NCBI RefSeq assembly: GCF_000715075.1
Contig: NC_134103.1
Span: forward strand, 52,878,730-52,942,729
Length of the DNA: 64,000 nucleotides
Source: Nicotiana tabacum
Taxonomy: Eukaryota; Streptophyta; Magnoliopsida; Solanales; Solanaceae
Reading direction: 5' to 3'
Below are positions 19,982-32,685 of the stretch, piece by piece; the stretch's first letter is position 1, and the number at the start of each line of letters is the position of its first letter. The position numbers were made by a program, and so were the translations under genes. The notes below the pieces were generated by a model that did no database searches, was not told the origin of the DNA, and saw only the letters and a list, made by a program, of their open reading frames with translations.

Positions 19982-22214
19982 TTATAATCTTTACTTCCTC
20001 CCAATTCGACATAACACCAAAAACAACAAGAACACAACAATAACATGTGTACATCATTTTCCAACCTTATATCCATCACAAAATATCACAAACCAACTCA
20101 TACACCCCAATCAGTTTATACACAAAACGACAACCCTAGTAGTCTCAAACAACCCGAAAATGTAATAACAAACGACCAGCTAACCACCCTTCCATTAGGT
20201 GGTGTTTCTCCACACCCTTTCTTCTCCCAAACTCCATAAAGACAGTTGCAAAATATACTCCCCAGCATCAACATGAAACAACCCACAAAACAGTCTACAA
20301 AACAGTCCAATAAGTTTAACAACTCAAAACTGATTTTTCAGATTACTAAAACACATTTCAATTTGTCGTTTCTTTCAAATTGAGCAACACAACCAACAGT
20401 ACATAATTAAGCCTCTTATCCTATAAACCATCCATGACTTCAACTTAAAAGTAAGTTCAGAACCAGCCAACAGTGACGCAACAATAAACAGCATACCACT
20501 CTTTCGAAACTCGCTAGGTCTAGTCTTTACGATCGAGTTACAACTCGTACAAGCATAGATAATGGATGGAGAAGCATATATTTACCTTGGGCTAAGTAGA
20601 ACCCATGAAACCTAGTCCTTATACATCAAAAATTAGTCCCCCAATGCAGCTACATGAAGGAGAAAGAGAAACTAGCAAGTTGTCTAGGGTTTTCACCACT
20701 AGAATCATATCGTATCACCGGAAATTACCTAGGGTTTGTGTGGGATTTTTGGAGAGGAGTTGTAGGGGTTCGATCTTATTTGTTGGTGTGAGAAATGAGT
20801 GAAAGAAATGATTTAATAAGTCCTTAAAAGTCCCCTCCTGGCTGAATTTAGGAGCTTTTAATTGAGGCCTCCCCTTTTGGCAAGTAGGTGATGAACCTAC
20901 TTGTCACCAACCATTATGCGCAGTCTCGTAAAAATACGAATATCTCTCTACTCCACTGTTGTATCAATTAACGGGTTGATCCATTGGAAATTAGACTCGT
21001 AGGGCTTGCATTTTGTAGGTAGATCATCCCATAATTCAAAGTACATTGAGATAAATGCTCAAATTTGTGATGATCTTTGCCAAATTTTGTTCCACAATGC
21101 GCTTGACTTTAAAATATAACAAATGACTATCATATGACTAAAATAACTCATAATATAACATCTTTATAATTTTGAGCACCCTAGTCTCACCCCAAAAGTA
21201 CATGGTATAACATTCCCAACTTGTTGACTTTCGACAAAACTTATTTTCTTCAATTTGTTTAGCTTCTAAGCCTTCCAACCCTCTTGGTACTTGCAGTTCA
21301 TGATATTAAATATTTGTAACCTCCAAGTTAACATGATTAACTCAATTTATGTACTTTCAAAGATGATCTCATTTCTGAGCTTATATCAATTGACTTACGA
21401 CGTGCTCTCACATACGAAAATATGGGGTGTAACATCATTCCCTCCTTTGGAATATTCATCCTCGAATGTTGACTGATGCGCTTAGCAGTCTCATAACCTA
21501 TAGCTCTTAGGAATAGTTTTGTACTTTCCTTTACATCTAGGCAACTATTCTATGAATAAATCGAAAGCCCAGGGCATTCCCCCCTTTAGGCCTCTTTCTC
21601 GCACCACGACCGGTGGTCGGAATTCTTCCAATCTCGTTGTTGCTGCTACCTTCTGTCGTGCAGCCTGTACGACTCTATCCCTGTATGTGCGCCTATGCAA
21701 CTCTTCTCTCCTTTTTCCTCCAGCTATTATCTAATCTCTAGGCCTCACTTTGTGAACATATACAAAACTATGACAAGTTGTCTCTCTAGGCATCTACAGG
21801 TGTACTGAAGTCCTTTGCTTGGTACTTTGTCAATCATATGACTATTGCTATATCTTGTTTCATAGCCTCAGTTATCTATCCTTATGAATTTACTACATCT
21901 AGGTAGGTAATACTATACCATAACACTTACTTTAGTTTGTTATTACCGAGGTTTGCTACCCAACTATAGGTTACTCTCTCGCTGCATAACCTATATGTAT
22001 AAATCTAAGTCCTTTAATGCTTCCTCATTACTGTTCATCTTAAGAATGACAGCCTAATCTCAACTCATACTTTGGAAATTTTATCCATCTATTATTGATC
22101 CACCTTAATGTTGATCTACAATCTACCACTAATAACTTGAAACCTCTTAAGTAACACTGTCACTAGGGCTCACGTCTCATCGGGGAACATCTGAAGTGAT
22201 TAGTCTGATCCAAC
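19982..22214 (-). repeat. Array unit 1 (2233 bp)
   Basis: LTR-derived part 19982-21434, internal part 21435-22214. Lacks the ~40-bp TTCAGCATATTTATG block near 21060. Nearly identical to unit 2. Confidence 0.9.
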
Positions 22215-24450
22215 TTATAATCTTTACTTCCTCCCAATTCGACATAACACCAAAAACAACAAAAACACAACAATAACAACATGTGTACATCATTTTCCAA
22301 CCTTATATCCATCACAAAATATCACAAACCAACTCATACACCCCAATCAGTTTATACACAAAACGACAACCCTAGTAGTCTCAAACAACCCGAAAATGTA
22401 ATAACAAACGACCAGCTAACCACCCTTCCATTAGGTGGTGTTTCTCTACACCCTTTCTTCTCCCAAACTCCATAAAGACAGTAGCAAAATATACTCCCCA
22501 GCATCAACATGAAACAACCCACAAAACAGACTGCAAAATAGTCCCATAAGTTTAACAACTCAAAACTGATTTTTCAGTTTACTAAAACACATTTCAATTT
22601 GTCGTTTCTTTCAAATTGAGCAACACAACCAACAGTACATAATTAAGCCTCTTATCCTATAAACCATCCATGACTTCAACTTAAAAGTAAGTTCAGAACC
22701 AGCCAACAGTGACGCAACAATAAACAGCATACCACTCTTTCGAAACTCGCTAGGTCTAGTCTTTACGATCGAGTTACAACTCGTACAAGCATAGATAATG
22801 GATGGAGAAGCATATATTTACCTTGGGCTAAGTAGAACCCATGAAACCTAGTCCTTATACATCAAAAATTAGTCCCCCAATGCAGCTACATGAAGGAGAA
22901 AGAGAAACTAGCAAGTTGTCTAGGGTTTTCACCACTAGAATCATATCGTATCACCGGAAATTACTTAGGGTTTGTGTGGGATTTTTGGAGAGGAGTTGTA
23001 GGGGTTCGATCTTATTTGTTGGTGTGAGAAATGAGTGAAAGAAATGATTTAATAAGTCCTTAAAAGTCCCCTCCTGGCTGAATTTAGGAGCTTTTAATTG
23101 AGGCCTCCCCTTTTGGCAAGTAGGTGATGAACCTACTTGTCACCAACCATTATGCGCAGTCTCGTAAAAATACGAATATCTCTCTACTCCACTGTTGTAT
23201 CAATTAACGGGTTGATCCATTGGAAATTAGACTCGTAGGGCTTGCATTTTGTAGGTAGATCATCCCATAATTCAAAGTACATTGAGATAAATGCTCAAAT
23301 TTGTGATGATCTTTGCCAAATTTTGTTCCACAATGCGCTTGACTTTAAAATATAACAAATGACTATCATATGACTAAAATAACTCATAATATAACATCTT
23401 TATAATTTTGAGCACCCTAGTCTCACCCCAAAAGTACATGGTATAACATTCCCAACTTGTTGACTTTCGACAAAACTTATTTTCTTCAATTTGTTTAGCT
23501 TCTAAGCCTTCCAACCCTCTTGGTACTTGCAGTTCATGATATTAAATATTTGTAACCTCCAAGTTAACATGATTAACTCAATTTATGTACTTTCAAAGAT
23601 GATCTCATTTCTGAGCTTATATCAATTGACTTACGACGTGCTCTCACATACGAAAATATGGGGTGTAACATCATTCCCTCCTTTGGAATATTCATCCTCG
23701 AATGTTGACTGATGCGCTTAGCAGTCTCATAACCTATAGCTCTTAGGAATAGTTTTGTACTTTCCTTTACATCTAGGCAACTATTCTATGAATAAATCGA
23801 AAGCCCAGGGCATTCCCCCCTTTAGGCCTCTTTCTCGCACCACGACCGGTGGTCGGAATTCTTCCAATCTCGTTGTTGCTGCTACCTTCTGTCGTGCAGC
23901 CTGTACGACTCTATCCCTGTATGTGCGCCTATGCAACTCTTCTCTCCTTTTTCCTCCAGCTATTATCTAATCTCTAGGCCTCACTTTGTGAACATATACA
24001 AAACTATGACAAGTTGTCTCTCTAGGCATCTACAGGTGTACTGAAGTCCTTTGCTTGGTACTTTGTCAATCATATGACTATTGCTATATCTTGTTTCATA
24101 GCCTCAGTTATCTATCCTTATGAATTTACTACATCTAGGTAGGTAATACTATACCATAACACTTACTTTAGTTTGTTATTACCGAGGTTTGCTACCCAAC
24201 TATAGGTTACTCTCTCGCTGCATAACCTATATGTATAAATCTAAGTCCTTTAATGCTTCCTCATTACTGTTCATCTTAAGAATGACAGCCTAATCTCAAC
24301 TCATACTTTGGAAATTTTATCCATCTATTATTGATCCACCTTAATGTTGATCTACAATCTACCACTAATAACTTGAAACCTCTTAAGTAACACTGTCACT
24401 AGGGCTCACGTCTCATCGGGGAACATCTGAAGTGATTAGTCTGATCCAAC
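22215..24450 (-). repeat. Array unit 2 (2236 bp)
   Basis: LTR-derived part 22215-23670, internal part 23671-24450. Same ~40-bp deletion near 23296 as unit 1. The 3-bp length difference comes from a small indel in an ACAACAATAACA stretch near the junction. Confidence 0.9.
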
Positions 24451-27048
24451 TTATAATCTTTACTTCCTCCCAATTCGACATAACACCAAAAAAAATAAGA
24501 ACACAACAATAACAACATGTGTACATCATTTTCCAACCTTATATCCATCACAAAATATCACAAACCAACTCATACACCCCAATCAGTTTATACACAAAAC
24601 GACAACCCTAGTAGTCTCAAACAACCCGAAAATGTAATAACAAACGACCAGCTAACCACCCTTCCATTAGGTGGTGTTTCTCCACACCCTTTCTTCTCCC
24701 AAACTCCATAAAGACAGTAGCAAAATATACTCCCCAGCATCAACATGAAACAACCCACAAAACAGTCTGCAAAATAGTCCCATAAGTTTAACAACTCAAA
24801 ACTGATTTTTCAGTTTACTAAAACTCATTTCAATTTGTCTTTTCTTTCAAATTGAGCAACACAACCAACAGTACATAATTAAGCCTCTTATCCTATAAAC
24901 CATCCATGACTTCAACTTAAAAGTAAGTTCAGAACCAGCCAACAGTGACGCAACAATAAACAGCATACCACTCTTTCGAAACTCGCTAGGTCTAGTCTTT
25001 ACGATCGAGTTACAACTCGTACAAGCATAGATAATGGATGGAGAAGCATATATTTACCTTGGGCTAAGTAGAACCCATGAAACCTAGTCCTTATACATCA
25101 AAAATTAGTCCCCCAATGCAGCTACATGAAGGAGAAAGAGAAACTAGCAAGTTGTCTAGGGTTTTCACCACTAGAATCATATCGTATCACCGGAAATTAC
25201 CTAGGGTTTGTGTGGGATTTTTGGAGAGGAGTTGTAGGGGTTCGATCTTATTTGTTGGTGTGAGAAATGAGTGAAAGAAATGATTTAATAAGTCCTTAAA
25301 AGTCCCCTCCTGGCTGAATTTAGGAGCTTTTAATTGAGGCCTCCCCTTTTGGCAAGTAGGTGATGAACCTACTTGTCACCAACCATTATGCGCAGTCTCG
25401 TAAAAATACGAATATCTCTCTACTCCACTGTTGTATCAATTAACGGGTTGATCCATTGGAAATTAGACTCGTAGGGCTTGCATTTTGTAGGTAGATCATC
25501 CCATAATTCAAAGTACATTGAGAGAAATGCTCAAATTTGTCATGATCTTTGCCAAATTTTGTTCCACAATGCGCTTGACTTTAAAATATAACAAATGACT
25601 ATCATATGACTAAAATAACTCATAATATAACATCTTTATAATTTTGAGCACCCTAGTCTCACCCCAAAAGTACATGGTATAACATTCCCAACTTGTTGAC
25701 TTGCGACAAAACTTATTTTCTTCAATTTGTTTAGCTTCTAAGCCTTCCAACCCTCTTGGTACTTGCAGTTCATGATATTAAATATTTGTAACCTCCAAGT
25801 TAACATGATTAACTCAATTTATGTACTTTCAAAGATGATCTTATTTCTGAGCTTAACATGTGGTATCAACTAAGTTTCAGCATATTTATGAATGTAACTT
25901 GTGATGATCTTTGCCAAATTTTGTTCCACAATGCGCTTGACTTTAAAACATAACAAAAGACTATCATATGACTAAAATAACTCACAATATAACATCTTTA
26001 TAATTTTGAGCACCCTAGTCTCACCCCAAAAGTACATGGTATAACATTCCCAACTTGTCGACTTTTGACAAAACTTATTTTCTTCAATTTGTTTAGCTTC
26101 TAAGCCTTCCAACCCTCTTGGTACTTGCAGTTCATGATATTAAATATTTGTAAACTCCAAGTTAATATGATTAACTCAATTTATGTACTTTCAAAGATAA
26201 TCTCATTTCTGAGCTTATATCAATTGACTTACGACGTGCTCTCACATACGAAAATATGGTGTGTAACATCATTCCCTCCTTTGGAACATTCGTCCTCGAA
26301 TGTTGACTGATGCGCTTAGCAGTCTCATAACCTATAGCTCTTAGGAATAGTTTTGTACTTTCCTTGACATCTAGGAAACTATTCTATGAATAAATCCAAA
26401 GCCCAGGGCATTCCCCCCTTTAGGCCTCTATCTCGCACCACGACCGGTGGTCGGAATTCTTCCAATCTCGTTGTTGCTGCTACCTTCTGTCGTGCAGCCT
26501 GTACGGCTCTATCCCTGTATGTGCGTCTATACAACTCTTCTCTTCTTTTTCCTCCAACTATTATCTAATCTCTAGGCCGCACTTTGTGAACATATACAAA
26601 ACTATGACAAGTTGTCCCTCTAGGCATCTACAGGTGTACTGAAGTCCTTTGCTTTGTACTTTGTCAAACATATGACTATTGCTATATCATGTTTCATAGC
26701 CTCAGTTATCTATCCTTATGAATTTACTACATCTAGGTAGGTAATACTATACCATAACACTTACTTTAGTTTGTTATTACCGAGGTTTGCTACCCAACTA
26801 TAGGTTACTCTCTCGCTGCATAACATATATGTATAAATCTAAGTCCTTTAATGCTTCCTCATTACTGTTCATCTTAAGAATGACAGCCTAATCTCAACTC
26901 ATACTTTGGAAATTTTATCCATCTATTATTGATCCACCTTAATGTTGATCTACAATCTACCACTAATAACTTGAAACCTCTTAAGTAACACTGTCACTAG
27001 GGCTCACGTCTCATCGGGGAACATCTGAAGTGATTAGTCTGATCCAAC
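24451..27048 (-). repeat. Array unit 3 (2598 bp, with internal 362-bp duplication)
   Basis: LTR-derived part 24451-26268, internal part 26269-27048. A 362-bp segment is duplicated: GATCTTTGCCAAATTTTG starts at 25544 and again at 25906, which accounts for the extra length. The first half has the ~40-bp deletion; the second half carries the undeleted form and the AACATTCGTCCTCG variant seen in unit 4. It is therefore a recombinant unit. Confidence 0.9.
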
Positions 27049-29317
27049 TTATAATCTTTACTTCCTCCCAATTCGACATAACACCAAAAACAACAAAAAC
27101 ACAACAATAACAACATGTGTACATCATTTTCCAACCTTATATCCATCACAAAATATCACAAACCAACTCATACACCCCAATCAGTTTATACACAAAACGA
27201 CAACCCTAGTAGTCTCAAACAACCCGAAAATGTAATAACAAACGACCAGCTAACCACCCTTCCATTAGGTGGTGTTTCTCCACACCCTTTCTTCTCCCAA
27301 ACTCCATAAAGACAGTAGCAAAATATACTCCCCAGCATCAACATGAAACAACCCACAAAACAGTCTACAAAACAGTCCCATAAGTTTAACAACTCAAAAC
27401 TGATTTTTCAGTTTACTAAAACACATTTCAATTTGTTTTTTCTTTCAAATTGAGCAACCCCACCAACAGTACAGAATTAAGCCTCGTATCCTATAAACCA
27501 TCCATGACTTCAACTTAAAAGTAAGTTCACAACCAGCCAACAGTGACGCAACAATAAACAGCAAACCACTCTTTCGAAACTCGCTAGGTCTAGTCTTTAC
27601 GATCGAGTTACAACTCGTACAAGCATAGATAATAGATGGAGAAGCATAAATTTACCTTGGGATATGTAGAACCCATGAAACCTAGTCCTTATTCATCAAA
27701 AATTAGTCCCCCAATGCAGCTACATGAAGGAGACAGAGAAACTAGCAAGTTGTCTAGGGTTTTCGCCACGAATCATATCGTATCACCGGAAATTACCTAG
27801 GGTTTGTGTGGGATTTTTGGAGATGAGTTGTAGGGGTTCGATCTTATTTGTTGGTATGAGAAATGAGTGAAAGAAATTATTTAATAGGTCCTTAAAAGTC
27901 CCCTCCTGGTTGAATTTAGGAGCTTTTAATTGAGGCCTCCCCTTTTGGCAAGTAGGCGATGAACCTACTTGTCACCAACCATTATGCGCAGTCTCGTAAA
28001 AATACGAATATCTCTCTAATCCACTGTTGTATCAATTAACGGTTTGATCTGTTGGAAATTAGACTCGTAGGGCTTGCATTTTGTAGGTAGATCATCCCAT
28101 AATTAAAAGTACATTGAGAGAAATGCTCAGCTACATTTGACCTAAGTTTCAGCATATTTATGAATGTAACTTGTGATGATCTTTGCCAAATTTTGTTCCA
28201 CAATGCGCTTGACTTTAAAACATAACAAACGACTATCATATGACTAAAATAGCTCATAATATAACATCTTTATAATTTTGAGCACCCTAGTCTTACCCCA
28301 AAAGTACATGGTATAACAATCCCAACTTGTCGACTTTCGACAAAACTTATTTTCTTCAATTTGTTTAGCTTCTAAGCCTTCCAACCCTCTTGGTACTTGC
28401 AGTTCATGATATTAAATATTTGTAACCTCCAAGTTAACATGATTAACTCAATTTATGTACTTTCAAAGATTACCTAATTTCTGAGATTATATCAATTGAC
28501 TTACGACGTGCTCTCACATACGAAAATATGGGGTGTAACATCATTCCCTTCTTTGGAACATTCGTCCTCGAATGTTGACTAATGCGCTTAGCAGTCTCAT
28601 AACCTATAGCTCTTAGGAATACTTTAGTACTTTCCTTGACATCTAGGCAACTATTCTGTGAATAAATCCAAAGCCCAGGGCATTCACCCCTTTAGGCCTC
28701 TTTCTCGCACCACGACCGGTGGTCGGAATTCTTCCAATCTCGTTGTTGCTGCTACCTTCTGTCGTGCAGCCTGCACGACTCTATCCCTGTATGTGTGTCT
28801 ATGCAACTTTTCTCTCCTTTTTCCTCCAGCTATTATCTAATCTCTAGGCCTCACTTTGTGAACATATACAAAACTATGACAAGTTGTCCCTCTAGGCATC
28901 TACAGGTGTACTAAAGTCCTTTGCTTTGTACTTTGTCAAACATATGACTATTGATATATCTTGTTTTATAGCCTCAGTTATCTATCCTTATGAAATTACT
29001 ACATCTAGGTAGGTCATACTATACCATAACACTTACTTTAGTTTGTTATTACCGAGGTTTGCTACCCAACTATAGGTTACTCTCTCGCTGCCTAACCTAT
29101 ATGTATAAATCTAAGTCCTTTAATGCTTCCTCATTACTGTTCATCTTAAGAATGACAGCCTAATCTCAACTCATACTTTTGAACTTTTATCCATCAATAT
29201 TGATCCACCTTAATGTTGATCTACAATTTACCACTAATAACTTGAAACCTCTTACGTAACACTGTCACTAGGGCTCACGTCTCATCGGGGAACATCTGAA
29301 GTTATTAGTCTGATCCA
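27049..29317 (-). repeat. Array unit 4, leading into the full internal region
   Basis: LTR-derived part 27049-28540, internal part from 28541. It matches the other units up to TCTGATCCA at about 29317, then continues into CCTAGGGGCGATACC instead of the junction. This marks the exact breakpoint of the deletion carried by units 0-3. Confidence 0.88.
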
Positions 29318-32300
29318 CCTAGGGGCGATACCATACATCAATAACCATATTTCTTAGCATCCCGACGTGATTCATCTTATAGGGTATTCTAATCCAGTGC
29401 AATTCATGAAATCCCTTCTCTTTAAATGATTATGCAATCAAAGGCCTAAACATCATTCTCTTATCATTTATCACAATTACACTCTCATTCTACTACCAAA
29501 GCAGCATTCCATTTTATCTATTTATACTACTCGCAACCTTCTTTTAAATTGCTAGTACCATAGATTTCCTTATATTATTCTGGAACCTCAAGTGATACAT
29601 CACGTTCTCTAACTCTTCTTTACTCTCTTAACTAGACCTCTTGGTACCTGCAAACCATAGATTGGAAGATATGACACTGACGACACCACTATTATTTCTG
29701 GATATTGAATCACGATGCTTCTAGCCCTCTATCTTAAATCTGGACTATTCACAACCTTCAGCACTTAAGTATCTTCTATCACTTTCATAGCATTCCTTCC
29801 ACATAGGTGGAATTTACATCCACACATTAAAGCTCGACTATAATACTTGCACCTCTGATGCATACATATTCCGACGGGATCCTCATACTGACTTCTTATG
29901 AGGTTGGTACTCTTCTAACTTGCTTTATCGTAGAGCAGTTATAGAATATGGCCGTTGTACTATCTCTCTTATACCTCTAATATTAAGAGTGATTCTTAGT
30001 GTTTTGAATCATAATTTCTATAGTTATCTGGATCTAATAATCAGACTCCTGATTTTCTTAGATGATGTAACTCTTTAGTTTCCTATTCTCTCTCAGCCTT
30101 TAAGTAGGCTGAATCTATCTTTCGATCTATGGCTCAAGGTATCAGTTATTACTTTAGCCTTTCGTGGATGCTATGAAACATCCATGGTATAACCTTCTAA
30201 CAATTCAAGCCTTTGTCTGTGACGTGGACTCAATTCTTTCTTTTAACTTATATCCGAGTCTCTTATAACTGTAAGAATGTTAACATATATGCTACATGAA
30301 TAATACTCTAAAATCTTAAGCGTGTTCGTAACGTAACTAACTCTGGTTCATAGATCGAATAATTCCTTTTGCGCCTTTTAAGTTGTCCTTAAACGTAAAC
30401 AATTACTTATCATGGTCTTTCTGGCACTTGTTGCATGAATACTTAGGCTTATCTTGGTGCCCACATATATTGGAATTTTGTGCAACTCATATGATCCCGG
30501 ATTTACTTATCACCTTTGATTTTTTATTCTGTTCATTAGCCACGATAGGTACCACTTTCTTATGGAGTGCATACAATGTTGTAGTGTGATTGTTGTTACT
30601 AGACCATTTCTTCTTTAGGCTACTATGCTTAGGTTGAAACCTTCTTCCTTATTTCCTTAACTAGTCTTTTGTTGTAGTACTTAGGGAAGACTCTACGACT
30701 CTTGTTAAGCTCCGAGCTTATTACATCATATACCCGATGGAATTTTTTATGTTCTTACTCACCTATAAATATCCTTAGTTACATACCTCCGTGCCCTTGT
30801 TCTCATAGGGTTACTTCTGAATTTAAATTCTTTTATTTTCTCCCCCGTGGCACTCTCTTTTATTTCCGTAATACTTATACGGTACCTTTAACTACCCCAA
30901 CTCCTATATAAATACTTATCTTGCATGATCTACTGATTTATCTGATACCTCTTGTCTAGTCATAACTAGGCTCTTCTTAAATCAACTACTAACTACACGT
31001 CAGTCAATTCTCACATCTACATCCCATGTACTCTCCCTTAAGTAATGTCCTTTGTCTTAACTTACCACTCGCACTAACTCGTTATGTATCAAGTGTCCAT
31101 TCACACTTATTTATCAATAACATCCTGGCTAGGAACCCTTACTGCCTCTCCCCGGTGTCGTGCTTGCATAATGTTCTGGGGTCCTAACATATCTGTAGGA
31201 TTTGAATAAGCGCAGTCTCATCCCTTTCACATTTTAGTCACGTTCTTCGTTTACCATTCCATAGTTACCTAAACCACTCATCTTCGACTTAATACCATAT
31301 CACACTATATTCCCCCCTTTCGGGGAATACTAACATTTAAAGGTATGAAGATTTACCTACAAATGTTTTACCTCTTCATATTCGGCGTCTTTTGATATCT
31401 TCACTGACTCTTACTATCCTTGCGGTAACCCTTCTGTACCAAGGATAACTGAATTTCTTACGCACGAGGGGTGACACCTAGTGTAACTGGAACACTTAGT
31501 CCCTTAAGCTTAACTCTGCTCACAGTGCTTTCTTTAGGGAAGCGTCTTCCTTAATGACCTTTAAGGTTATTCTTCTATTTTCCACTCTACTATTGCCGGA
31601 ATACGATCTTTGAAATTCTCATGATGTCGTCTTTTATCAAATCCCCTGATCCCTAATTCATGTTCGGTTTATCTGGTTCACTAGCCAATACCGATTTCTA
31701 TTACTCTGGGGGTCCAACTTTTCCTTCTGGTAATCACGTTGGAGTCACCAACTCATTTCTCGAAATAAGGATATGACTTTATGGCTTATACTCTTTTATT
31801 CTCTCAAGGCCTGTCACCTTCTGTTTTTTTCCTTCACTTGACTATAGACTCTGTCATCTTGTCATATTTTGATTTACTGTAATCACCCATTTATCATACC
31901 TTACTCATAATTCTTCATTTACTCTCTTCTTATTCTCCTGCTAATATTTCTGTCTATCACATTATTCTGAAAATTTCCACAAAACATTGTTTCACTTTTA
32001 GCTCTCCTGGCGCAATCCACTATTTTAGGTTACTCTAACCCAAGCTGGATCTTGATATCCCATCCTTCTCTTAAATTATATATGTTAGCTCCCATAGGGC
32101 ATAACTGATATGGGTGTGGCCAATTGTATATGCCTCTATTTCTGTTGAAGGTTACTTAGAATCCTTATATTTCTCTACCTGAATTGGAAATTCGGAGAAT
32201 CTTCATTAACTAGGTACCTCGTACACTTCTTCACCTTGCTTCTGTTACCTGTTAAAACTTATACTTTCACCTTTTGATACTCACATGGCCTGCTACTCTC

Positions 32301-32670
32301 GGGGTGTGTTAGATACTCCCATCTTAGGGTCTTAAGAAGAACATTTGCATATCTGGTATGTATGATCTGATAGGGACTCAATCTAGGCCACGTTGTCAAG
32401 ACTTCTCTCTCTACTAGTGCCCTTACCTGCTGTTGTATTAGCCCGCTGGCTAGCCATAATATTTCTAATTGCAAACATATCTATATCATTGCAAACATAA
32501 GTCCTGGCTCGAACTCTTATGACTCATCTCTATAGCATGATTTGGATTTGAAAGAATGGTAGAAGACTCCTAAATGCCTTGTAGCTTCCTGTTTATATAA
32601 TGTGGTGCACAACACATCTATAAACAAAGCTCTTCTAGGCACGGCTTGTAGACTCCTTAGGATAGAACGA
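29318..32670 (-). mobile_element. Non-coding internal region of family T element
   Basis: About 3.35 kb between array unit 4 and the PBS. The longest open frames are below 75 codons on either strand, and I find no RT, IN, PR or gag motif. The part next to the PBS (about 32250-32665) resembles the 5' leader and gag start of Tekay-type chromoviruses, but no coding frame survives. A long LTR with a multi-kilobase non-coding interior fits a large retrotransposon derivative (LARD-like, non-autonomous). Extreme decay is the alternative. Confidence 0.6.
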
Positions 32671-32682
32671 CTCTGATACCAA
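32671..32682 (-). other. Primer-binding site of family T (tRNA-Met type)
   Basis: On the minus strand TTGGTATCAGAG follows three bases after the LTR end GGGGCGTGACA. TGGTATCAGAG matches the complement of the plant initiator tRNA-Met 3' end, the usual primer of Tekay-like elements. Confidence 0.8.
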
Positions 32683-32685
32683 TTT

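Larger units (their letters stand above)
18494..29317 (-). repeat. Tandem array of ~2.23-kb LTR-retrotransposon-derived units
   Basis: Four joined units plus a left partial unit. The LTR end GGGTGTAACA recurs at 19201, 21434, 23670, 26268 and 28540, with spacings of 2233, 2236, 2598 and 2272. Each LTR end is followed by the PPT complement (CATTCCCTCCTTTGG). Each complete unit is about 1.45 kb of terminal LTR sequence plus 780 bp of internal sequence, fused at an identical junction (TGATCCAACTTATAATC). By eye the units differ only at scattered sites, with units 1-3 closest. The element is in minus orientation. Short open frames repeat in each unit but have no coding hallmarks. The array appears to have grown by unequal exchange or rolling-circle insertion after one founder deletion. 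Confidence 0.93.

Noticed and set aside
19058..28840. Recurring 60-71-codon frames in the tandem units (for example 19058-19243, 19286-19501, 20045-20239)
   Set aside because: They recur because the DNA unit recurs. They cross the LTR/internal border or lie antisense to the element and show no protein-like conservation.
32671..32682. Possible tRNA gene fragment (tRNA-Met 3' end similarity)
   Set aside because: Only about a dozen bases match and they lie next to an LTR end, so this is a primer-binding site.
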